Of a stretch of 64,000 bases of DNA, positions 27,801 to 37,272 are shown piece by piece (position 1 is the first letter of the stretch; every line of letters starts with the position of its first letter). The DNA comes from Rhabditophanes sp. KR3021. Lineage: Eukaryota; Nematoda; Chromadorea; Rhabditida; Alloionematidae. The position numbers and the translations under genes were made by a program. The stretch lies in the NCBI GenBank assembly GCA_963281155.1, contig CAUJLY010000001.1, positions 8,742,001-8,806,000 on the forward strand. The letters are read 5' to 3'. Below the pieces are notes generated by a model. That model was not told the origin of the DNA and did no database searches. It saw only the letters and a program-made list of their open reading frames with translations.

Positions 27801-30800
27801 GACTCCCAAAATGTACCAAATGATAAAACAACTCAAAATCCAGGAGAGCTCATTATTACAGGAACGAGCGCTTTGCCTAGTGGAAGTACTGGAAAATCAT
27901 TGGGTCAAATTATTAACGCAAAGAATTTACCTGGCCAAACTACAACCACAAATCCAAAAGATATGAATAATTCGGTTACAAATAATGATGGATCTAACTT
28001 TAAAAATGGGGATTCAAATAACCACCAGTTGCCAAATGAAAGCAACACTAGTAAAACTCCAATAGACACAAATGATTTAGGAGCGATTAATTTCCCTGAT
28101 GACAAAGTTACCAACAGTCCTGGACATAATTCTCCTATAATCAAGTTGACTGGACAAAATACAACTACAAATCCTGAAGACAATGGTAATTCTGGTACTA
28201 TTAGTGGTCAAAATGCAATTACGAATCCTGAAGAAAATACCAATTCTCGGACAAGCAAGTTGCCTGGGGACAATAATAATTCTAATCTAAATAATTTGCC
28301 AAATACTATTGCTAATCCCCAAAATAATTCTGATGCAACCACTTCGTCTGGCCAAAATATTAATCGAAGTAGTTTGTCTAATGAGGATGTTACGAAAAAT
28401 CCTGGACATAATAAAAGTAATCAGAATTTACCCAATCATAAAACAACCAAAATGCCAATTAACAACTCTGGGCTAAGTAATTTTGAAACAACAACTGTTA
28501 TTACGGTAGATATTAATAATGAAAGAACATTGAGGCCAGGAACCATCCCAGATGATCTTATAAACAGTGTAAATTTACTTTCAACATCGCTTCCTGAAAC
28601 TGATCTATCAACAATTACTCCAACTTCTAACACCCCACCCAATGTTATTAATTCAATTTCAAAGACAACGGAAAAACCAGCTTTGGTTGATTTGAAAATG
28701 ACCACTGAAATTAATTCAATCACAAGTTTGCCAAATGTTAAAGTTTCATTGAATAAGACTCAAAATCCAAATGGTGAACCAACTGATAATTTGTCAACTC
28801 AACATCCAAATGGTAAACCAATTGATAATTTATCAACTCAACATCCAAACGGTAAACCAACTGATAATTTATCAACTCAACATCCAAACGGTGAACCGAA
28901 TGTAAACAAGCCAAATCCAGATGATTTCAAAACTATACCAAACATCAAGGATGCAGAAGGTAAATTAAATAATAGAGATGAGTTGGGAACGAATAAAGTG
29001 ACCAAAAAAGTTACTACTCAAACCACACCTCTACCAAACATAATTCCAGAAGAAAAGGCTGGTTTGGAAATTAAGAATTTAGGTTTAATTAAGTCAGACA
29101 CAAATTCTATTACTGAAATACCGGATGAGAGTGACGAGTCTATTAAGTCTGTTAAGAATCACTCCACGCCTGATAACACTTTAGAATCTCTTAAATCTGA
29201 CCAGATCAAAAAATTACTAGCTGAAAACATTAACAAGAAAAACGTTTTTGCTCTTAATAATCCTATCAAACAACTAGATTTTGAAACCAATTCAACTTCT
29301 TCTTTTATTAAAAAGAAAATTCTGGAAAAGATTTGTAATTGCTCAATTCCATTTGATAACCTAACCCCCACTAATATCATCAATCCAACTCCGTACTTTT
29401 ATCCTCCAAAAATTAATCCAGATGGTTCAATTAATAAGTTATATGAAGCTGGTTTTCCATTCCAATCCAAGTATAATCCTGATGGATCAAGAAACAACTA
29501 TTCCCAACTAGGTTCTCCCTACCCACCAAAGATCAATTCTGATGGAACTCCAAACAAATTTTATGAAGTAGGACCTTTATATTTGCCAAAATATAACCCC
29601 GATGGAAGTATAAACAAACTGTATGAGGGTAACAATCAAATAAATGGGCTTATTAAAGCAGATGGATCAGCCAACAAATTTTACCAAACTACTCTTTCTT
29701 CACCAAACCAAATACCTACCAAACAATTATTTGAATATCCTCAAAAGTATAATCCCGATGGAACTCCAAATAAATTCTTTGAACATGGCCTTCCATTTCC
29801 AAATAAATTCAATCCCGATGGAAGTAGAAATAAATTTTACGAGGTTGATATGCCACCACCTTTGATTTACAATCCAGATGGTTCAATTAATAAATATTTT
29901 GGGAAACTTCAACCAAATGTTTCCAAAACAAACAACACTGATCCTTACAACAAAAATAATTTGAATGCTTACTTTTATCCACCTAAATTTAATCCTGACA
30001 AAACAAATAACCAGTTGTATGAAATAGGTTACCCCTACCCTTCTCGTTACCTTCCAGATGGTCAATTTAATGCTTACTATGAAGTAGGGTCTGTAAACCC
30101 ACCCCCAATAAACGAAGATGGAAGTCCAAATAAATTTTACCAACTTCTAACAAAGAAGACAATCGGAACATCTATCTTTATGAACGGCAAACATCCCCTC
30201 CTCATCCAACCTAACCCCAAATACAAGACCGACCACATAGACACCCTCAACCCGCCCTCATCGAACGAAACCCGGTGCTCCTCGAACTGGCATTGTGACC
30301 TGAAAACAGAAAAATGCAATTTACTCTGCAATTTATGTGAATGCTTACCCGGCCTCACCAGATCCTCTTTCACAAACAAGTGCGTTGATGTCAATGAGTG
30401 TGGGCATGATGATTTGAATAATTGTCCTTCCTTGGCTACATGCATGAATACTTTAGGTTCATTTCAATGTATTTGTCCGATTGGTTTCAAGTTAATCAAA
30501 AATGAGTGTGTTGATGTGGATGAATGCAATGATTTGGGGTATGCCGTTTGTTTGGCAGCTAATTCTGTTTGTACCAATACATTTGGCTTTTACGAATGTC
30601 GATGCAAGGATGGCTTTTATGGGAGTGGGACGAAGTGTGTGTCTATGGCAAGGGAATTGTGTTCTTTTGAAGAGGCTGAGTCCAATAATTGTTTTAAAAG
30701 TTCCAACAAAATGTGCGAAGTTATTGGGGAGGATCGGAGGGTGGAGTGTAGTAGGTGCAAAGAAGGCTACTCATTAGATGGCAATGATAAATGTGTTGAT

Positions 30801-32738
30801 ATTAATGAGTGCGAAGCAAATTCACCTTGTGATGTTAATTCAGATTGCTTCAACTTAAATGGGACTTTCTCGTGCCGTTGTTTTGAAGGATATGTGGGGG
30901 ATGGTTTTAGTTGTTCAAATGAAGAATCTTTGGATAGTTTGTGTGATTCAAGGAAATGTCACGATATGGCTTCCTGTGCTAAATCACAAACAGGCGAACA
31001 TGGGGCCATTTGCCAATGTCCGGATGGTTACATTGGAGATGGAATTACTTCTTGCTACCAATCCCTTTCAATCGAATCAGATTTAATTCGCAAAAAATGC
31101 TTAGCTATTGACAATGCCGTTTATTTGTCAATTGATTCATGCCAATGCCAATTTGGCTATGAGTGGAATAATTCAACTTTCACTTGTGATGATATCAATG
31201 AATGTCTTGATGTTGAAGGAATTGTTTGCCCCTCTTCATCTACTCAGTGTATTAATACTAAAGGAAGTTATAAATGCGAATGTTTGCCTGGCCTAGAAGG
31301 GTCTGCGATTGGACCGGATTATTGTTATGATATTAATGAATGCCAACGAAATACTGATAATTGTGATGAAAAAGCTGATTGCCTTAATACGATTGGAGGT
31401 TATAAGTGCATGTGCAAGTCTGGCTTCGAAGGCGATGGCTTTTCTTGTGTCGGAGTTTCTAAACATCTTGTACACGACCAGGCAGATGTTAATGAATGCT
31501 TAGACACCAAACTAAACAATTGTGATGAAGAGACATCCGTTTGTATAAATATTTTAGGGTCTTTTATTTGTAAATGCAGAAAAGGCTACGTTAAGAAGAA
31601 TGGAAGGTGCGTTGCTCCTGCTGATCAAATGAATGTTGATATTGAATGCGGATTTGAAAATGTTACTATCAAAATTCCTTACAGTTTATTGCCGAAAAAA
31701 GGTTTGATGTATGTTAGTGGATTGATGAACGACGATAGATGTCGTATGAATTTCGATACCGAAAAAGAAATGCCAATTGAAGTGTCTGACAGTTTAAAGA
31801 TGGCTTTTATAATTCCTATAGTTGATTGCGAAATGCATTTGTTGTCAAGTTTAAATGAAACATCTGGCAAGTATGAGAATAAAATGGAGAAGGCCGTTTT
31901 GGTGCAAGATAATGAAAATTTCCTGACTCAGAAGTCCCTCAAATTTAATGTTAAATGCAACTATCCAACAACCATTAAGAACCTTAACTTCCGTTATCAT
32001 GTGTCTGAAGACAGTAGCAAAGAAGTCACACCGAAGGTAGTTAGACATCGTGCTTTGGGTGTAAAAACATCAAATGAAATACCTTCCAATATAACTGACT
32101 GCAACTTAACTGCTCAATCTTTGTCCTATAATGGAACAACAAGAATAACTTCCCCTAGATCTTTATCAGAAGCTGAAGTGGGTGAAAACCTAATAATGAC
32201 GCTGTCAACATCAACCAATAATAAATACGGCATTTCAGGTACAAATTGTTATATTTACAATACAGTTACAGATGAAAAATACAGAGTTACCGATGAAGAT
32301 GGATGTGCTATTGACAATTCTGTATTTAGTGAGTGGGAAAGAGTCACCAAGCATGAATTGAAAGCAAACTTCCAAGTTATCAAATGGCCAGATTACACCG
32401 TTCTTCGAATTCAATGCAATTGCAACGCCTGTACAGAAGACTGTCTTAAACCAAATTGCAAATCAAAATACCTGTCTAGTGAAGTGATCAGATCGCGAAG
32501 ACACAAACGACGACTACCTCAAACAAACGACTACGATTCAAGTGTCACGAAATCGTCTTCTCTAAAAATTTATGAAGACTCTTTGAGTGTTCCTTCAAAA
32601 ATTGCGACCTTGCCACCCTGCTATATTCAACCCAATTTGACCCTATTTTACATAATCTTGTTAAATTTGATGGGTCTTTTATTATTATTCACGACTGTTA
32701 ATATTATTAAGCAATTTTCGTTTGTTGTTATAGTTTAA
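3883..32738 (+). CDS. Giant FBN-1/fibrillin-like EGF + ZP apical matrix protein, about 9,540 aa
   Basis: Proposed exons: 3883-4363, 4402-5979, 6023-11824, about 11844 (or 11886)-12242, 12280-12630, 12679-23901, 23941-32738. The order is: signal peptide (first ~17 aa); Cys-rich LDLa-like segment; EGF; calcium-binding EGF (DINEC) built across the first splice; a stalk of more than 8,000 residues rich in Asn, Thr, Ser, Pro and Lys with many repeat families; an 11-copy NPDG array; an EGF block with six D-[IV]-[ND]-EC calcium-binding modules; a ZP domain; the furin-type site RSRRHKRR; and a C-terminal membrane helix. EGF + ZP + furin site + anchor is the architecture of C. elegans FBN-1 and Drosophila Dumpy, which link apical epithelia to cuticle. 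I infer that role here. The introns are 37-48 nt and phase 1. The intron at 12631-12678 removes an in-frame TAA. The join near 11825 is unresolved, and 23902-23940 is an in-frame putative intron. Orthology to fbn-1 is likely but not proven. Confidence 0.85.
8446..8544 (+). repeat. Three 33-bp tandem repeats in the giant stalk
   Basis: These encode three copies of the 11-mer STFNNQGTTDx. The nucleotide sequence is nearly identical between copies, so this expansion looks recent. Confidence 0.85.
8878..9033 (+). repeat. Four 39-bp tandem repeats in the giant stalk
   Basis: Four copies encode a 13-mer of the form TDSSLPKGHGTEI. The first two are almost identical and the later ones have diverged (NEHGAEI, NGHGLKI). 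Confidence 0.85.
14286..14411 (+). repeat. Two 63-bp tandem repeats in a DPEDPS-rich segment
   Basis: Two near-identical 21-residue units read HLNKVDPEDPSNAF followed by TIKPDES. They sit inside a longer region (about 13300-14800) where degenerate units of the form NK-x-DPEDPSKNL recur many times. Confidence 0.75.
17439..18240 (+). repeat. Ten dispersed VSNWKVVTES motifs in the giant stalk
   Basis: About ten copies of [VS]-x-N-W-K-[VIF]-V-T-[EQ] occur near 17439, 17523, 17620, 17706, 17788, 17859, 17926, 18013, 18136 and 18211, spaced 67-123 bp. Linkers are Ser/Thr/Pro-rich and poorly conserved. Two copies have lost the Trp (NGKIVTQ and NGKTVTQ). A conserved Trp-Lys core in linkers of variable length suggests selection on the motif rather than simple slippage. 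Confidence 0.85.
20028..20063 (+). other. His-rich motif 1 in the giant stalk
   Basis: The encoded stretch DGHGHPHAVHHL has five His in about twelve residues. It is related to the second His cluster at 22491-22550. A metal- or pH-sensitive site is possible (inference). Confidence 0.7.
20181..20594 (+). repeat. About thirteen 33-bp repeats, NPDNGKSDxTN type
   Basis: An imperfect array of 11-residue units has the consensus [NS]-P-x-[DN]-G-K-S-D-x-x-[NK]. One unit is shortened. The units have diverged more than the near-exact arrays elsewhere in the gene. Confidence 0.8.
21417..21542 (+). repeat. Three 42-bp tandem repeats
   Basis: Three copies encode the 14-mer GKIDPETGKNDSVN and variants. 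The nucleotide match between the first two is almost exact. Confidence 0.8.
22491..22550 (+). other. His-rich motif 2 in the giant stalk
   Basis: It encodes GHPHYVHHIGKHPHQIHHPE, with eight His in twenty residues. The first half repeats the GHPHxVHH motif at 20028-20063 about 2.4 kb upstream. Confidence 0.75.
22690..23282 (+). repeat. Five dispersed NSGEFLIG motifs
   Basis: Units of variable length carry P-[IT]-x-[NKG]-SGE-[FLA]-[LFI]-[IV]-G followed by a Thr/Asn-rich linker containing DLNEKTT-like text. One copy has drifted to NSGQLLTA. The hydrophobic SGEFLIG core stands out from the polar background. Confidence 0.7.
23902..23940 (+). other. Putative 39-nt in-frame intron inside the giant gene
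   Basis: The segment starts GTAAAT and ends TTTGCCATAG. It is AT-rich, 13 codons long and without a stop, and it follows a G in phase 1 exactly like the gene's other introns. Read through, it inserts the hydrophobic run LDNLIIFAI into a strictly polar stalk. Splicing restores a polar TST-E-TPSD context. Transcript data would decide. Confidence 0.55.
24517..26692 (+). repeat. Long degenerate array of SKLPENT/NGGKDKLP units
   Basis: Over about 2.2 kb, units of roughly 20-25 residues recur with the core [SP]-[SK]-[KR]-[LIV]-P-[EG]-[ND]-[NT] and often N-G-G-K-D-x-L-P. Copies are imperfect and of unequal length. The boundaries are approximate. Confidence 0.7.
28758..28898 (+). repeat. 39-bp tandem repeats, 3.6 copies, nearly exact
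   Basis: The 13-mer TQHPNGKPTDNLS is repeated three times plus a partial fourth. Copies differ at only a few bases, the clearest sign of recent unequal exchange or slippage in the gene. Confidence 0.9.
29388..30145 (+). repeat. Eleven-copy NPDGSxNKxYEVG array before the EGF domains
   Basis: Units of about 20 residues share [YIF]-NPDG-[ST]-x-NK-[FL]-[YF]-E, separated by aromatic/Pro linkers such as YPPK. The copies have diverged in DNA but the Asn-Pro-Asp-Gly and Tyr/Phe positions are kept, which points to a folded or interacting module. It lies immediately N-terminal to the EGF block. Confidence 0.9.
30265..31620 (+). other. C-terminal EGF-domain block of the giant protein
   Basis: There are six calcium-binding EGF modules beginning DVNEC, DVDEC, DINEC, DINEC, DINEC and DVNEC, interspersed with three or four Cys-rich EGF-like units lacking the calcium signature. 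The characteristic CxCxxGF/GY ends are visible in each. Before the last module, an insertion (VSKHLVHDQ; 27 nt beginning GT and ending CAG near 31460-31487) lengthens the linker. Confidence 0.9.
31636..32712 (+). other. ZP domain, furin-type site and membrane anchor
   Basis: Conserved-spacing cysteines of a zona pellucida polymerisation domain run from IECGFENVTI to the CNCNACTEDC cluster (about 31636-32466). A consensus proprotein-convertase site RSRRHKRR follows at 32490-32513. A hydrophobic helix at about 32638-32709 ends the protein. In ZP proteins, cleavage at this site releases the ectodomain for polymerisation. Confidence 0.9.
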
Positions 32739-32834
32739 ATTGTAAATTATGTTTTTATAATAAGTTAATAAATATATTTAAAAAATTGGACCTTCCTAAC
32801 TGTAAGTTCATTTCTTATAAATGTACCAATATTT

Positions 32835-33080
32835 TTAGAACAAATTGTAAGAGATGATAATTTGATTATTGTGGTGAAATACCGTATCTTCATCAAAATT
32901 ATATTCAATCATCTGGACTCTTTGGTACGTAAATGCAGTATTAGGGTAACTTATAGGTTGAATGTCAAAAACATAAGAAGGCACATAAAGGACCTCATTA
33001 TCTTTACTAGTGCAATCAACAAAGCATTTGACTTTTAAAATTAGTCTAAATAAAGTTATTAAAAATAAAAGAAATTGCAT
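32835..33080 (-). CDS. Possible small secreted protein, 81 aa
   Basis: A single-exon frame starts at a true ATG (33080) with a hydrophobic N-terminus resembling a signal peptide (MQFLLFLITLFRLI). A short polar, Tyr/Asn-rich mature part with two Cys follows. Nothing in it matches a family I know. It is convergent with the giant gene, whose stop is 97 nt away, so their 3' UTRs may overlap. The length and signal-like start support it only moderately. Confidence 0.4.
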   Translation of the reverse strand: MQFLLFLITLFRLILKVKCFVDCTSKDNEVLYVPSYVFDIQPISYPNTAFTYQRVQMIEYNFDEDTVFHHNNQIIISYNLF

Positions 33081-33418
33081 TTTAATAGAACATTTATATT
33101 TATTTATTCGAAGTTATAAAAAGTCCATTTTGTTTAGAATAAGGTTAAGTTATATTCAAAAGAATAATATTTGTGTATATCAAAGTGCAAAGTTGTATAA
33201 TGGGACGGATGTAAAATGATCCTTGATGGAGAAAGTTAATGCACCCAGTGTTCCATTCCTGAATTTACTGGGAGGTTTAGTGTAAATCAGCAAATATTTA
33301 TGAAACTTAATCAACAGTTAATTATTTATTAAAAATAAAGTATTTTTATACATATTCATTCCTTCTAAATCAAAATATTATAAAATATCATTCTATCCCA
33401 ATTTTGATTATGGTTTTA

Positions 33419-34117
33419 TTAAGCTGCGTCGATTATAGCCTGAGCTTGGATCAACAGAATTTGCATTGCTAATCTTTTCTTGATAGATTTTAAGTCTTCA
33501 AAGCTTGATGTAGCAGTTGTTTCGCATAGTGTAGTCTTAAGACCTGCATTATCAAAAAAGAATTTTGATACAGGATAAGCATTTTCAAATGAAACATAAT
33601 CGGCTTGAACTAAATGACAAAAAGCAACGATTTGATCTCTTTCAATTTCGAATACACCTTCAATACTAATTGTCTTATTTCCTGACAAAATAGCATCACT
33701 ATAATTGACTGACTGGGTGATTGAATCAATTATGAATTGCAAGGCAGCTGGAGTCAAGATTTGACTTCTATTTTGTGCGATAGCAATAAATTGGTCTGAA
33801 ACATTCTTGAAAATTGGATTCTTGTCCTTTAATTGAATAAACATTTCTTGTGCTGATGGTAATCCAGCAACTTTTAACACATTGAAAGCATCAGCAGGAA
33901 GTGTTTTGAGTTTTTCTCTATCAGCAGGAGTCAAATTTATTAGTACTTTTATAGGGTCTGAAGTCATGACAAAGTTCTTCATCTGATTAACAGTGGCATT
34001 AGCAAATTGTGCAACTTTGGCTGCAAACGACTGTGCTTCATCCTGTGGGTCTATTACATCACATAAGGAATATGAAACTGCTAGCACTAGTACTAATATA
34101 ATTGATTGTTTCATCAT
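33419..34117 (-). CDS. Secreted all-helical protein, divergent FAR (fatty acid/retinol-binding) candidate
   Basis: A single exon of 232 aa starts at the first of two adjacent ATGs (34117). The reading frame continues upstream only through a TTG. A clear signal peptide (MMKQSIILVLVLAVSYSLC) precedes a Cys-poor, helix-rich mature chain. The segment LTPADREKLKTL, a later ALKEK-like IQLKDKNP, LTPAALQFI and the YPVSKFF end recall the order of helices in nematode FAR proteins (Gp-FAR-1 family, PF05823). Those bind fatty acids and retinol outside cells. Similarity is weak and I offer FAR as the best guess, not a certainty. There are several N-glycosylation sequons (NATV, NVSD, NRSQ, NYSD, NKTI). A TATA box lies 40 nt upstream of the ATG. 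Confidence 0.55.
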   Translation of the reverse strand: MMKQSIILVLVLAVSYSLCDVIDPQDEAQSFAAKVAQFANATVNQMKNFVMTSDPIKVLINLTPADREKLKTLPADAFNVLKVAGLPSAQEMFIQLKDKNPIFKNVSDQFIAIAQNRSQILTPAALQFIIDSITQSVNYSDAILSGNKTISIEGVFEIERDQIVAFCHLVQADYVSFENAYPVSKFFFDNAGLKTTLCETTATSSFEDLKSIKKRLAMQILLIQAQAIIDAA

Positions 34118-34156
34118 ATTTAAAAAGGTCTTTGTAAAACTATATTTCACAAAAGT

Positions 34157-34165
34157 CTTTTTATA
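34157..34165 (-). promoter_or_regulatory. TATA box of the FAR-like gene
   Basis: TATAAAAAG on the minus strand lies about 40 nt before the first ATG, which implies a very short 5' UTR. It is the only such element close to the start. Confidence 0.55.
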
Positions 34166-34551
34166 CTCTTTCAAAATGTGATCCAAAACATATTTCCCTA
34201 GACTAATTCCAGATCATCTCTCAAATCCTCATCATCAAACATCATTTCACCCATTTAAATAAAAAACATTTTATTATTTAATTGAATATGCTCATTAAAT
34301 TACAAATATTCAATTACATCGCACAATAACAAATTAAAAATATTGAAAAATATCAATTTATGGGAATTATTATATTTACCCAAGCACACACATATATATA
34401 ATATTATCATTAACTAATAAATAATAGCAAAAAGACTATGATACACATTAGACTACTTTTGTCAAAAACATTTCCATGTAAAATATGGTACTTAAATTTG
34501 AATTTAACTGTCACAACACCTGCGACAATTAGTTTATTGGAAGTGGGTTCA
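34166..34551. other. Intergenic spacer between the FAR-like gene and the P450
   Basis: This is AT-rich promoter sequence of the FAR-like gene plus the 3' UTR of the P450. Apart from a short CA/TA microsatellite-like run near 34385-34405, I see nothing. Confidence 0.5.
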
Positions 34552-36180
34552 TTACATTCTTGTTTCAAAGCGGAGGTGTACATCACCGATAGCTTTGTAG
34601 ACTACGTTTGCTAAGTAGCAGGGGAGGGGGTCTGGAGTTAGGGTGGCGTGTTTGGTGATGTTGAAGTTACGTACCATTTCAACTAGACATTCTTTGAATT
34701 CGAGGGCTGCGAATCGCTCACCGATGCAATACCTACAAAAGATAACCATTATTAGTAATCATGATCACAACTTGTGTCTTACCTTGGTCCCAATCCAAAT
34801 GGGATGTAAGTATTTGGCACTGGTGCAGGAGCATCTTCGAAAAATCTCTCAGGTTTGAATTCTCTGGCATCGGGGAAGTATTCTTCGTTCCAATGGAGGG
34901 CGAAAGTGGGAATAGTTACTCTTGTTCCTTTAGTAAAGGAGATCCCATTGATGACACAATCTTCTACACACTTTCTTCCTACGAATGTACCTGCTGGTGG
35001 GTTTAATCTTAAGTTTTCCTTGTAGACAGCGTTCAAGTAAGGTAATTTTAGGACTTTGTCGTAGGTAATGTCACCGTCTTCTCCGAATGCGTCGATGATT
35101 TCATTGTAGAGAGTTTGTTGGATTTCGGGATGTTTTGCAAGGTAGTAACAGGCGAAGACGAGAGCATTTGAGGTGGTCTCAAATCCAGCTAGTAAGAATC
35201 CTAAGCAGTTGGCGACGATCACTTTTTCAGGCATAGCAGTTACGCCATTTGCTCTAGCTTTCTCGGAATCACTCTTAAGCATCAATTGAATGAGATCTGG
35301 ATGGTCTTTAAACTCTTCATACCTTTCCTTTCTTTGTTTCAAAATTCCATAAAGACCATTCGTCAATGGTTTTTCATACTTTAGAGCTAATGAAAGTGGC
35401 AAAGCGATATTAGTCAAAGTTGGGAAAAGAGAAGAAATAGTAAAAGCCCAACTGGTTGGAATTTCCAATTGAGTCAAGTATTTTCTAGCATTAACATAGA
35501 ATACATCTTCTCTGTTATTAATAGCATCTGATCCAATAGCAAAGGCACACCTTGCAATAACATCCATCGTCATAGAATGAAATTCTTCCATTACTTTAAA
35601 AGTCTGGTCCTTTTGATTTCTCGATTTTATAGATTTAGTCAAAGCTTGACACCTTTCTTTTATCATGGGGTACATCTCCCTTAATTTTCCTGAGGAAAAG
35701 GCGGGAGAAATGACGGAGCGAATTTGTTTCCAGCCTATTCCATTGGTGCCATCTCTTCCAATTTGAATAAGTGATTCACCTAACCCTAATTTCTCCGTGA
35801 AATGAATTGACTGAAAAAAATAAGTAAAAGCCCTTTCATTATTTACTTACATTTCTGTCGACAAATTTATCGAATTGCTTAATAAAAACCTCCTTAATCA
35901 AATCCATGTCTCTGGTATGAACACAATGGTACCATCCAATATAAAATGAATAACTATCTCCATACTTTTCAAAATTATCATTGAAATATTCAGCTGAATG
36001 GTCAAGTCCCATGGCTTTGTTGTACTTCAATCTGTCGAGGATGTTTCCGGTGAAGAAATCAGTCGGTGGTCCTTTGAGATTCATGTCCTTTCTGATGGAA
36101 AGGAACTTTTTTCTGTCAAAGTAATATTTGACGGCAAAAGCCATCAAGATAGTTGAGGCGAAATAGAAAAATAGATACAT
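34552..36180 (-). CDS. Cytochrome P450, CYP3-clan (CYP13/25-like)
   Basis: Exons 35851-36180, 34783-35810 and 34552-34732 (introns of 40 and 50 nt) give 512 aa, normal for a microsomal P450. The start is the ATG at 36180. Visible in order: an N-terminal membrane anchor; a short GPPT proline hinge; the C-helix W-x-x-x-R (WKQIR); the I-helix oxygen-binding motif AGFETT (residues 318-323); K-helix E-N-L-R (375-378); and the haem motif FGLGPRYCIG with Cys455 as ligand, split across the last splice. All catalytic landmarks are intact, so it should be an active ER monooxygenase. The GKLREM region and overall pattern resemble nematode CYP13A/CYP25 enzymes, often linked to xenobiotic or lipid oxidation. 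The substrate cannot be told from the sequence. Confidence 0.93.
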
Positions 36181-36266
36181 TTTCAAAAGATTCACTTAAT
36201 TTATTTTGTGATAGACGAAACTTGAGAGCAAGTTAAATCTAATACCAATCAAATAGAATGCCCTCT

Positions 36267-36274
36267 CTTTTATA
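36267..36274 (-). promoter_or_regulatory. TATA box of the P450 gene
   Basis: TATAAAAG on the minus strand lies about 87 nt upstream of the start codon in a slightly GC-richer patch, a plausible core promoter position. Confidence 0.5.
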
Positions 36275-36280
36275 GCCGCA

Positions 36281-37272
36281 GTAAATCAAAGGGGCTTGAG
36301 CTTAATTTATTGTCATTTAATCGTCACCAACCTTTGTGATATCTAATTAGGCAAAGATACTTGACAACAGGAACTAGTACCCTTCCTTATCACTCATACA
36401 ACAATTTTGTCTGATTAGAAAGGGTAAAGTTGTGGAAAAGAAGCATATACCATGTCACATAACTGCGACTTTGCTTCACAATCAGTAACCTTTTTTGTTT
36501 TGGGCGTAAGTAATATTTTTTCATGGAAATTGAGATGGTTAACAAAAAATTTGGTGATAAGGACAATTTTTTGGATTTTTATATTTTCGTTGGTAATTTG
36601 TGTTGATAAGAGAACGTCATTGCGAATATGATGATGATGGGCTTATTTATCGTTTCTGCAAAGAGACATTAATATTCACAATAAATTAAAATGGTGTTTA
36701 GTGTATTTTGGAGGGGCAATTGCATCGCCATTTCGGTATCATTTCGGAACCTTCCCATCAATTAGATTCATAGATCCGGTATATCAAAGTGTTATTTCTT
36801 GACACTTTTTGTGTCGTTACAATCATTTAATATTCAGAAGTAAGACTTATTAAGAGGTCAACGATTACCTTATATTATAGAACGATTATTTTATTCATGA
36901 TTAATTTAGTCAAAGATAACAATCATATGATAGTATTAAATAATTTTTTACAATTTATTTCAAAAAATATATACTGATTCACGTCTCTTCATTTGATCAC
37001 CCAAACTTTTGAACCTTCTTTTATTTTGTTTAGACATTTTCCTGAACCTGGTTTATTAGTAATTTAAACGAAAACAAAGCTTTATCTTTTTTAATAAGTG
37101 TTCTAATTACAGGACTGTATACCAGCTATTCTTTGATACTTTGCACATTCAAAATGTGAATATAGATGAAAGGCATTCTACACGTCATCGTGTTTCATCC
37201 ATAGCTTAATTTTATTATTCATTAATTTCAGTTCCACAACAACGCTTCATTTATAGTGCTTTTTATTCTGCA
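36281..37272. other. Intergenic region, no gene seen
   Basis: About 1 kb of AT-rich sequence lies between the P450 promoter and a decayed gene. I read no convincing coding, RNA or repeat signal on either strand. Confidence 0.5.

Noticed and set aside
6231..28723. Many minus-strand open frames of 60-190 codons within the giant gene (for example 11220-11795, 17795-18334, 25328-25861)
   Set aside because: They are antisense shadows of low-complexity, stop-poor repeat sequence. They mirror the sense repeats and lack splice context or domains.
31460..31487. A 27-nt GT...CAG segment between EGF modules as a possible intron
   Set aside because: It is too short and has a weak donor. The frame reads through cleanly and variable linkers are normal between EGF units. 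I left it as coding.
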